Shown here: positions 55,636-64,000 of the stretch, in pieces | Layout of the letters: each line of letters starts with the position of its first letter | How positions within the stretch are numbered: position 1 is the first letter of the stretch | Source of the DNA: Orthonyx spaldingii | Taxonomy: Eukaryota; Chordata; Aves; Passeriformes; Orthonychidae | Reading direction: 5' to 3' | Assembly (NCBI GenBank): GCA_013397795.1 | Contig: VZTJ01000255.1 | Span: forward strand, 194,756 to 258,755 | Length of the DNA stretch: 64,000 nucleotides | Translations under genes and position numbers: made by a program | Notes under the pieces: model-generated | Seen by the model: the letters and a program-made list of their open reading frames with translations, nothing else | What the model was told of the DNA's origin: nothing | Database searches by the model: none

Positions 55636-56214
55636 AGATTTGTTATGGAATTCTGAGATTATAATGCTTTTTAACTCTCAGGCACATCGGAGCAGCAGAA
55701 ATAGCTAAGGGAATCACAAAAATCCAGATTCAAAAAAGTGCAATCTGTCCTTTCTCTAGAGTTGGCAGCTCATTTCTTTATTCCCTTTAAATCATATCTA
55801 CCTGGAACACTGCTATCTGAGTAGGGCAAACTATTAACAAGTATTTTGTTTCATTACCTGTTTTCCAAATGCAGGATTCAAACTCATTGCTACCCTTTGC
55901 TCTCTGACTGAGAGTAGGAAATGCCTGGGCCCTGCACACTGCCTTGGCTTGACAGATGTAGTTGTGGAACATATTTACTCTGTGACAGTGGTGGTTATAA
56001 TGTTTGCTTACAAAAATGCTGAGGTATCAGGCAATTTGGCTGAGGCATTGATTCTCCTTAGGTACCCAGGCAGAGAGGATGCTCTCCTGCTCTCTCCTCC
56101 CCAAAGAGAATGGCTCCTTTTTAAAACTGAGCAAGCTTAAAGCAGTGGTTGGGTAGATCTGCTTCAGACTGCCTTACTCACAGGTATTAAAAGGACGTGG
56201 AAAACTGTGTTTAG

Positions 56215-56233
56215 CAGCACCACCTGGTGGTAA
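56215..56233 (-). promoter_or_regulatory. Candidate CTCF-binding motif
   Basis: CAGCACCACCTGGTGG on the + strand matches most positions of the reverse-complemented CTCF consensus, including the central CCTGGTGG. It is the best of three such matches in the window (also 15796 and 61795), all in the same orientation. Confidence 0.35.
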
Positions 56234-56930
56234 TGACTTCTGGTAGTTATTTGGTGTAGTCTTGCAGCTATTTTGGTGAAGCACCTTGCCTGCGTGGCAG
56301 AGGGAAGAAAATTGTATCAGGACAGCAGATAGAAATAATGTAGTGATCTATTACTATTCTTAGCAGTCCATTTTCCTGGGGAAACTGGAAAGCAAACTGT
56401 AGGCATTTAAAGCGCTGTACTGAATGTCCCATGAAAAAACAGAGCTTCCTTCTGTGTAGAAATGCGGCTGCAAGGGAACAGGGTGTCAAACATACCGTTC
56501 CTTAGGAAAAAATGGCTATTTCAGCCCTCTCCTCCAACCTGATAAAGAAATCTTGGTCAAGAAGGGGACATTATTTTCAGAGAAGTAAAATTCGGTTCTT
56601 TCACCACCTTAGGAGCTAAAAAGCAAGTTTATCACCTGTGAATTACACATGATGTTTGCTATTGATTTCTAAAATGTCAGTGAGTGAGAATTGGAGGCCA
56701 GGACAAAAACCCTAAATTGTCCACTTTTCTTTAAAGAAAGTTTGTTTCAAGAAAAACTACCATGAGGAAAGAAAAATTGTTATAACGTGAGACACAAATT
56801 ACTATAACTACTATGGGGCTGTTAAATCACTATGCTGATAGATAACCTTAGAGAAAGAAGAAAAGAAGAAACATGAAGCTGAACTTCAGCTTTTGGGTGA
56901 ATTCTTAGTGAAACTTGGGTTTATTCTCTC

Positions 56931-56952
56931 TTTTTTTTTTTTTTTTTTTTTT
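56931..56952 (+). repeat. Poly-T run, 22 bases
   Basis: The longest homopolymer in the resolved sequence. No LINE or SINE body is recognisable on the side where a minus-strand element would lie. Confidence 0.9.
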
Positions 56953-58734
56953 AGTTGGCTTTCTTCTTAGCCATTTCTCAGGTTAATATATTCAGAAAAA
57001 TGAATTTTTCACAAAAAGTCACAACCTCCCTCAAACCCTGTTTTATAAGATTTACATGCAACACATGAGGAAAGCTCTGTGCTGAACTCCAGAAAATGCA
57101 GAAGCCAGAAATGCTAAAGAGAAGGGTTTATCATCTACTTCTCCAAGGGAATGAGGATCCCAGTACCCATGGGAAGGAGGTAACTCTCTCCACCCAGGAA
57201 GGACATCTCTAGTGCCATCCTTTCCTCTCCCCCCACCCCAACTCTGTAATAATTTCTGGCTTAATTGCCTTTCTTAGAAGGCAAAGGTGATGATCACAAA
57301 ACTAATCCTGTGATCATAGAGATACTGGATTTAGTATCTATTAGTATCTCTATTTATACTCTTCTGGATTTAGTAGATTTGGAATAAATTAATTTGTTCT
57401 GCCCAAAGGCGTTTATGATAAATGTGCTCTAACCATGCGGGCATTCTGAGGTAGGAACTCTATTTCCTCCTTGGAAGCAGTGTAATGGAATTATTCTCCT
57501 GTAATAATTAAAATTCATTGTGCTAAAAGGAGAGGAAAATAAAGAATGAGTACACAGAGAGTCCAGGGTACCAGTCTCTGTTCCATTTAAGTCTTAATTC
57601 ACAACACTTAGACCTCTTGTTGCTGTGGTGTTCCAGGTAAGGATCCCTCAAGTCATCTGAAAGATGTTCTTTGACATTCAGTGCTTGTCCCAAACCAACC
57701 ATCAGATACAACATTTTGTGTGCAGATCAGATCAGTGAAGGATTTGGTAACTTACACAATGCCAACAACTGTGAGTCAAAATTGTTACAGATCAGTAACA
57801 TCTGGCAATTTTCTCTATTAAATATTGAAAATAGAAAGAAATTAAGTAACGTATGGGCACATAATGATTAAGACAAACAAATAAAACCTTTCACAGCCAA
57901 AAATAGCTGCCAGATATTGAGCTTTGTCATGGTAAATGATGAACAGTGTGATTACTGCCTTTACAGACTGGCAAATATTAATTTTACCTTGGAGCAATTT
58001 GGTATAGATTTAAGTTTTGCTTTTGAAAGAAAAACTCTTTTAGAATTGCTCTAGTTATACCATGTCTGGAGAAGAGTAAAGCAGTGATAGCTTTCAGTAA
58101 GACATATTTTCTGCTAGTCTGGCCTCAATTCACCTCTCAGTAGGTGCTTTAATATTTTGTTACCTTACTTGCTTTAAGGTGCTTGGCATCACAGATTATC
58201 AAAAAATAGAAAGGATTTCCGTTCTGATACTATCGACAAAGTCAAAACCTGTGAATCCATATCCAAAACTTCATCCAAAGGGATAAGTACCAGACTTCCT
58301 AACTACTGCATTAGCTTTCTCATGGATTACAAATCTGGTGCAGAAATTGTGAGCGGTTGTCTGTCGTCCTGAAAAATATTGTAAAATATGCAATTTGCAA
58401 TTAGTACCCATTTGAGCAAGAATATATATTACAGAAAAAATACCTGAACTGCTCTAAGAATTGTTTCAGTGTTGCAGAACCTGCCTTTCAACCTGGTGAG
58501 TTGTTTCAAGGACTACTAACCACCAAGCTCTTAGCTACAAATCTATGTCTTATTTCCACTGCGGTTTTTCTCTAATTCACTGTTCAGATTTTCACTTTAA
58601 TTATATTGTCATGTCATGACTTAAGCCCAGCTGACAACGCAGCCACTCACTGAACTCCAACCTCTCTCACCCCACTCCACTGAAATGGGGAGGAGAATCA
58701 AAAGTAAAATTTGTAGGTTGAGACAAGAACAGTT

Positions 58735-58800
58735 TAATAATAGGGTTTAAAAAGTAAAATATCATAATAATAGATAATAAAAATAATATTAATGAGAAAA
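58735..58800 (+). repeat. (AAT)n-like low-complexity patch
   Basis: Repeated ATAATA and AATAATA units over about 65 bases, with interruptions. It is probably a decayed trinucleotide repeat. Confidence 0.6.
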
Positions 58801-60227
58801 AAAGACACCTCCACTCCCTAAATATGAACAAAAGTCCTTGTCTTTGGCTGACTGATTACTTTTGCTCATTTTATTTGGACTTCTCTTCACAGAGGATTCT
58901 AACTTTTTTCCCTCCAGCGCTCATGGAAGACAAAGTACCATGATGATTTTCACTGGACCAGTTGCCATTCTCACTGCCCATCACCTCCCTCCTGCCGGAG
59001 GCCACTTTTCTGTCAGATCTGCAAGTGTTATGTGTTTAATTACTTCTATCAGCTTGTTCTGTTGGAGTGACAGGCATTCAAATTCTTCTATTGGCAAATT
59101 TTTCTAACCCTGATCTTTTGCAAGAAGCATGTAAGGGAGGAATGAAACCTGCAGTTACATTGGCACATCTGAGGAGACTCTCCAGCAGGAATATCAGGGA
59201 CAGTAAAGGTAACTGGGCTGGTTCAGCCACAGGCAAGGGAAGGCAACTGGCAGCAGCTAGAATAGAAACATTCTACTGCAGAGCACAGGGCTGGGAAGGG
59301 GGATATCACTGAGAAATATATCACTGAGGCTTTCTCTTTCCTTTGGATGCAGAATGCTTTTCACAAATTGATTACGTTTTTCCTAGCAGCCCTTCTCATA
59401 TGTCCACTCCACTGAAACTGTTCATGTTTCTCATATTCCTATGTGTGCTGCAATTCTCAGAAAGGGTATAGAGGGACTGTCTGGTTTTTAGATATATCAG
59501 AATTTAGGGATAATATCTTTTTCGTACAGGAGGTGAAATGGTAATGTTGACTCCAAATTTATTCAACTAAGATGCGTCTTTGAAATGAGAGAAATCAGAA
59601 ATGTTTCAAATCAAAAATAAATGTTCATCAAATTTGAAATGTTTTTGAAATATTTGAAAAATTCAAAGTGAAAGGAAGTTCTGACAATAATCCTCTGTTA
59701 GCACTACAGTAATGTTTTTTCTTGGCTTTAAAAGTCTTCCTTTCAGGTATTTATTTATGAAAATTTGCTACCAAAAAAAATGGACTAACCCTACAGTTAA
59801 AACAAAACATACATTCCTGTAGTCACATGAGAGGAATTGAAAATAATATCTAAGCAACAACCTTTGCATATTAGAACCAGAAACAGATGTCATAGTGAAA
59901 AGCCTGAATTGGAGGTGTCCAGTCACATCTGCTTCAATACACTTCAGCAACTGCCAGGGCTCTTTGACAATTATTGTGATGTTACGCATATAATTGCCAT
60001 TTCCCTCTCTTCTTTCCTATTTTGTAAGAAGAATTCCCTGAAATGTCGGGGGAGGGGAGGTGTCAAACTGCAAAGATGTACGCGTGGTGGAACTCGGAGT
60101 AGGCAGTAAAACAGGTATCACAATTTTCTATGATTTTTAATCTTCTTACATAGAGTGGGATGTTGTCTGTTTCCTTGTTTGTTTATTTGTTCTCCAGGGT
60201 ACCTAAGGAACTGGGGGTTACCTTAAC

Positions 60228-60590
60228 ATTCGCGTGTTTAGGGAGGGGCACAGCACAGGTTGTGCGCTTGGTGTGCCCCGCTGCTCGCTCCTGTTCCGCC
60301 CAAGGCGGCAGGTCCGGGAGCAGAAGGACTGGGAGCGGAGCGCGGCTGCAGGTGAGTTCTCACACCGGGTCCCGAGGCAGCTCTTCTCCCTCAGCAGGGG
60401 CAGCTTTCGGGCGGCAAAAGCAGCCGGGAGCCCCGGGTTCGACGGCGGGAGCGCTCCGCCGGGAGAGGGGGTCGGGACGCGGGGAGCTCCCGGGCGGACA
60501 AGCGGAGCGCAGCGTCGGGCAGGTGGATCCCAAGGCGGAACGCCGGCTGAGGATGCTGCAGTTTTCTGAAATTTTGCGCTCGGTGTGCAA
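60228..60590 (+). promoter_or_regulatory. MCHR2: CpG island, candidate MCHR2 promoter and first exon
   Basis: In a window otherwise poor in CpG, this block holds several dozen CpG dinucleotides in about 360 bases and is strongly GC-rich. That is the signature of an unmethylated CpG-island promoter. No TATA box is obvious at its left edge, as is usual for this promoter class. The consensus splice donor CAG|GTGAGT lies inside it at 60351/60352, on the strand of the MCHR2 coding exon 3.0 kb downstream. This makes it the best candidate for the MCHR2 transcription start. A divergent non-coding transcript could also start here. The link to MCHR2 is inferred from position and strand. Confidence 0.65.
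60240..60351 (+). other. MCHR2: Candidate 5' non-coding exon of MCHR2 (start approximate)
   Basis: The right end is defined by CAG|GTGAGT, the exact complement of U1 snRNA at the positions that matter. The left end is only guessed from the edge of the CpG island. Spliced to the acceptor at 63380 it would give a 5' untranslated leader and an intron of about 3.03 kb. No conserved protein frame is apparent in it, which fits a leader exon. RNA data would settle the start and the splice. Confidence 0.4.
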
Positions 60591-60602
60591 CCAGCCATGA
60601 GG

Positions 60603-60662
60603 GGGTTTTGCCCTTTGGGTTTTGTTCGTTTGGTTTTGCCTGTTGTTTTGTTTGTTTTGCCT
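60603..60662 (+). repeat. T/G-rich tract immediately downstream of the CpG island
   Basis: Sixty bases with very few A, made of TTTTG, TTTGG and TTTG units, on the sense strand of the presumed transcript. It begins within about 15 bases of the last dense CpGs. Confidence 0.7.
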
Positions 60663-61794
60663 TAGTGATGGAAAGAAAACAAACTACTTTTGGATTGATG
60701 CCTTTAGTGAAAAGATATGCCTGTGACTTCAGTCAGTGCTGAAGAAACTTAGTTGCCTGGGGAAATGGTGAGAATCTCTCTCCAACCCTGTCTTGGGGAG
60801 AAAGATGCTGTGGCATTATTTAAGGCAAAGTGCTTTGGATAGTGACTATAGAAAGAAGTAAATAAAAAAAGTAAGGAAATATTTGTATGATATGAAAGCT
60901 ATGTTTTAAGTCAGTAATCCAATTTTTTGGAAAAATTATAATTTTCCTGTATTTTCAGCTCATTGCAAAGAGACAGAATGATTTTTTTCTGGTCATTCAT
61001 TTCCTCACATTTATTGAAGAGGACAAGAAGATCTTTAATTTGTGGCAGAAACTGAGTTTAAAATTAAATGTAGAGGGGATTTTTTAAAAGCTATTGTGCA
61101 GCATAACCATAAGGCATTAACATAAGGGGTAAAAATGAGGCAGGGCTACTGTGTTTGAATACTCTTTGTTCTGACACTTTGCCTTATTCTCTTGCACTTT
61201 AATAGCAGACTCGTGAAGTCAAGTCATACCATGTGAAGAAAAATATCTTCAATTAATAGTTTAACACAGGTTCAATAAATATCTGCTTTATAGTACCAGC
61301 TAAGGAGTAGAGTTTTTACAGAAAAAAAAAATCTATGAAAGTATTTACTGAATTTCCATTTGTCTTACCTAGAAATCTCCAAGCAAATCTTCTGCTACGA
61401 TGTCATTAAAATTCAGTGACTTAATGAAAATGTCATATATTGAGCAAAATGTTCAGTGTTTCCTAGGTTTCTGTCATTATAATCCATCTCTACCCCAGTC
61501 CCACCCCACCCTGCAGCCCACCTTCCCAAAGAAAGGAGTCTATCAAAATGATAGATGTGGTTTGCTAAATCAATGCTATTATTTTCTATAGAAAGTCGTA
61601 TTAAGAACACAAAAATTTAAATAGCTGCTTTGAAAGTTACAGTTGTTCTCTTGGATGAGTACTTATGAAAAGTATAAACCCAGATTACCTGCAGTTGTCC
61701 CTGATACAAGCCAGTAAGCAGTAGACTACGTGGGAATTCAAGGAAAGAGAAATAGAATCTGTTGTGAGTAAAGCAGGAACCGCGAGAGGGTTTC

Positions 61795-61813
61795 ACACTT
61801 CTCCTGGTGGTAG
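61795..61813 (-). promoter_or_regulatory. Weak CTCF-like motif
   Basis: Contains TCTCCTGGTGG on the + strand, the same core and orientation as the motifs at 15796 and 56215, but the flanks match poorly. Confidence 0.2.
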
Positions 61814-62474
61814 GCAGTACATCACACAGAAAGAGCAAACAAAGATTATGCTTTACAAGGAAATGTGATATCACTTGGCTGTTACCTGGTCTTGAAGTTT
61901 TGTCCATCAAGTTGGTTATGTGGGGGCACAGACAGAGTGGTACAGTAATTATAGTGAAAAAGGAAAATATAGAAGTGTGGAGGTTTGATGCTGGCTGAAC
62001 TTACACAGGTAAATTGCTATTTCTCTCACACTTGTGCCAGCAGATTAAATTGACCCGTTCCACAGCTGCTATTTATTTTAACTGCTTAAACAATAACCCA
62101 GGTGGTTACACATGGCATGTTGCTCACAGTAAACAAATGTTGCAAATTCTCCTAGTGAAACATAGAATAACACGGTCAGGACACTCTTGCTAGAAGCACC
62201 CTAGCATCACCAGAGTCCTAGCATACACATTCAAACTGATTTATGATACAAGATAATAGTTTTGTTCATGTGGAAGATGGCTGGGTTAGACAGTGCTCAG
62301 AGCACACTTACCATAAAAAACTTGTAGGCAGATTTTTAAAGAGCTTTAACAGTGGAATCTTTGCATTGTTTCAATAACCTTAGACAACCAGTTAATGCCT
62401 TTCCATCTTTATTGCCACACCAACAAAAATGGAAAGATAATTCTTAGCCTTTGTAAAGTTAGAGTTTAGTGATG

Positions 62475-63070
62475 AACCTCATGAAGTTCAACAAGGTCAA
62501 GTGCAAGGTCCTGCACCTGCAAGGTCCAACATCCTAAGCATGAGTACAGGCTGGGCAGAGAAGTGATAGAGAGCTGCCCTGGGTAGAAGGACTTGGGGGG
62601 TGTTTGTGGACAAAAAGCTCAACATGACCCAGCAATATGTGCACTGGCAGCCCACAAAGCAAATTACACCTTGGGCTCCATCAAAAGGAGCATGGCAAGC
62701 AAGTTGAGGGAGGTGATTCTGCTGCTCTGCTCTGCTCTTGTGAGACCCCACCTGCAGTATCGTGTCCAGCTCTGGGGCTCCAAACACAAGAAAGACGTTC
62801 ACCTGTTGGAAACAGACCAGAGCAGGGCCACTAAGCTGATCACAGAGCTGGAGGACCTCTCCTATGGAGACAGGCTGAGAGAGCTGGGGCTGTTCACTCT
62901 GGAGAAGAGAAGGCTCTGGGGAGACCTCATAGCACCCTTCTAGTACCTAAAGGGGGCTTACAAGGAGACTGGAGAGGGACTTTTCACAAAGACATGTAGT
63001 GATAGGACAAGGAGGAGTGATCTTACGCTGCAGGAGGGTTTGATTAGAGGGTTTGATTGGAGTATTAGTT
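62475..63070 (+). mobile_element. CR1 LINE fragment, sense, lacking both ends
   Basis: This starts with the CR1 block AACCTCATGAAGTTCAACAA and AGTGCAAGGTCCTGCACCTG. It then encodes the C-terminal part of the CR1 reverse transcriptase ORF (62593-62943), with ALVRPHLQY, LLETDQSRATK, LEDLSYGDRLRELGLFTLEK and GDLIAPF. A TAG at 62941-62943 stands where the family has a Gln codon, and the frame then continues as YLKGAYKETGE. The copy stops near 63070, inside the region that precedes the 3' tail, and the usual TAGATGATC block and ATTCTATG tail are absent. CR1 copies normally keep their 3' end, so the end was probably removed by a later deletion. It lies about 310 bases before the MCHR2 coding exon, in the presumed first intron. 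Confidence 0.93.
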
Positions 63071-63380
63071 TGGACCATCCCAGCCAAGAGAAGTTGACAA
63101 TGCACTTCATTAGAATAAACACTGTGTTACTGGAAGGTATATCTTTGATGATGAAAAATTTGTTTAAACTCTAATGGCGTTATTACATCACAGATATAAT
63201 TTTGAAAATAACATCATCCTGTTCTTTCAAGTACAATCCTGGATGTACAAAAACTTTTGGTGAGAATTTTTTTATGAAACTTAGATAATCATCAAACAGT
63301 AGTATACACTTAGATATGAGGTTTAGATATTGATATTCAAGTTATTAGCCACAAGTAATTAATTTCTCTTGATACTGCAG
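63071..63380 (+). other. MCHR2: End of presumed first intron with splice acceptor
   Basis: AT-rich sequence leading to a T-rich tract and the acceptor TTTCTCTTGATACTGCAG ending at 63380. TAATTAAT just upstream could serve as a branch region. No other feature is seen here. Confidence 0.7.
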
Positions 63381-63587
63381 AACCAAGTCCTAACGTCACT
63401 GAAGAATGAGTGAATTTAAGCCGTTCTGTCAGAATTGTACAGCAGGCTTGATTAACAGATCTTAGAGGGGATGGCACCGTTACCAGGTGATCAGTGCTTC
63501 AGACACAATCATCCTTCCTCCTCTGATTGGGATTATCTGTTCAACAGGCTTAGTTGGAAATATCCTCATTGTGTTCACAATAATAAG
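63381..63587 (+). pseudogene. MCHR2: MCHR2 first coding exon, interrupted by an in-frame TAG
   Basis: Melanin-concentrating hormone receptor 2 is a class A G-protein-coupled receptor of the plasma membrane. The exon starts after an acceptor at 63380. ATG at 63406 opens a frame that aligns without gaps to human MCHR2 as I remember it: about 16 of the first 38 residues are identical, including both N-glycosylation sequons (N10-C-T, N17-R-S) and the DTxILP segment. Transmembrane helix 1 follows, 21 of 23 residues identical, with GIICSTGLVGNILIVFTIIR and the class A Gly-Asn motif. The exon ends in a split Arg codon at donor AG|GTATGA (63587/63588). Codon 20 is TAG (63463-63465), where human has Trp, so one G-to-A change would explain it. 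No in-frame ATG follows in this exon, so a downstream start would lose the N-terminus and helix 1. Alternatives are base error, polymorphism, or another first exon joined after the stop. The rest of the gene lies outside the window. Confidence 0.9.
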
Positions 63588-64000
63588 GTATGAAGTGAAA
63601 TACATTTTCCAATAAGATTTATTGCTGAAAAAATAAAGGACATGTGGACTAAGGAAGTTAATTGCCCAGCAAAGACAAGGATAGCAAGTTGTTCGTGTTC
63701 CCTTTAGTCATGGATGTTTAATTCTCATTAAAAAAATAGTTAAACCATGACTATACATAGAAGTCATTTATGCCTGCTTACTCTTTTCTGCTATAAAAAA
63801 GCACTGAAGTACATGACTGACTTCAAACATATTCAAGGAAATCAAAATTCATGCCATCTTCCTGTGTTTCCATGAGAATTGGGAGCAATCTTCCCTCTAG
63901 CACACATAAAAACAATACTAATCTTTAAACATCAGTTGTGGTAATAGGGAGGGATTATAAATGTTTTACAGAGTTCTTTTAAGATGAGTTAAAATACAGT
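63588..64000 (+). other. MCHR2: MCHR2 intron after the first coding exon (partial)
   Basis: Begins with GTATGAAGTG directly after the helix 1 codons. No match to the next expected receptor segment (the intracellular loop 1/helix 2 region with a NLAVADL motif) occurs before the window ends, so the next exon is further right. Confidence 0.75.

Larger units (their letters stand above)
31851..60227. other. AT-rich non-coding DNA, no gene recognised
   Basis: A gene-poor stretch with one MIR relic, simple repeats and an assembly gap, listed separately. Three minus-strand zones (44.08-44.61, 45.0-45.35 and 46.74-47.1 kb) contain protein-like but interrupted frames that I could not match to a known family. 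They are discussed as findings. No promoter-like CpG cluster occurs before 60.2 kb. Confidence 0.65.
60352..62474 (+). other. Presumed first intron, AT-rich, no gene seen
   Basis: The last part of the CpG island and a T/G-rich tract are followed by ordinary AT-rich unique sequence. No second exon is evident. CAG|GTAAAT near 62007 resembles a donor but has no convincing partner. A weak CTCF-like motif lies at 61795. Confidence 0.5.

Noticed and set aside
60160..60600. Open frames of 76-146 codons on both strands of the CpG island
   Set aside because: GC-rich sequence lacks stop codons by composition. The translations are Arg, Gly, Ser and Pro-rich on both strands, typical of non-coding CpG islands.
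62593..62943. 116-codon frame close to MCHR2, possible upstream exon
   Set aside because: The translation is clearly CR1 reverse transcriptase (ALVRPHLQY, LSYGDRLRELGL), not receptor sequence.
63471..63473. ATG just after the TAG in the MCHR2 exon as an alternative start
   Set aside because: It is in a different reading frame from helix 1, so it cannot restart the receptor.

Overview
The window looks like vertebrate nuclear DNA, most likely from a bird. It is AT-rich and almost free of coding sequence. Its two clear mobile elements are CR1 LINEs of avian/sauropsid type, and older relics (a MIR SINE, a probable L2/L3-type LINE) are faint. Repeat content is very low, which fits a bird better than a turtle or crocodile. 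I cannot name the species.

One gene is recognisable, at the right edge on the + strand: the first coding exon of the melanin-concentrating hormone receptor MCHR2 (63381-63587). It has a clean splice acceptor and donor and ends just after transmembrane helix 1. The later exons lie beyond base 64000. The predicted N-terminus aligns without gaps to human MCHR2 as I remember it, but codon 20, a Trp in human, reads TAG here. Either MCHR2 is a pseudogene in this bird or lineage, or the start is elsewhere, or this is a base error or a polymorphism. A compact CpG island at 60228-60590, the only one in the window, contains a perfect CAG|GTGAGT donor about 3.0 kb upstream. It is the natural candidate for the MCHR2 promoter and 5' non-coding exon.

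Layout: 1-23.2 kb is unique AT-rich non-coding DNA with simple repeats. 23.24-24.01 kb is an antisense CR1 with an intact 3' end. 24-60.2 kb is more non-coding DNA with a probable L2/L3 relic (31.5 kb), a MIR relic (36.6 kb), an assembly gap inside an A-tract (35.24 kb) and several microsatellites. 60.2-60.6 kb is the CpG island. 60.35-63.38 kb is the presumed first intron, holding a sense CR1 that has lost its 3' end. 63.38-63.59 kb is the MCHR2 exon, and intron follows to the end. In human, MCHR2 neighbours SIM1 on chromosome 6q16, so the 60 kb on the left may be the SIM1-MCHR2 intergenic desert. That is inference, as no SIM1 sequence is visible.

Most open frames of 60-150 codons here fit the chance expectation for DNA of this composition and are not called as genes. 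A few minus-strand stretches (15.6, 44-47 kb) look protein-like but are interrupted and unrecognised. They are listed as findings, not genes. I found no tRNA, rRNA, CRISPR or provirus.
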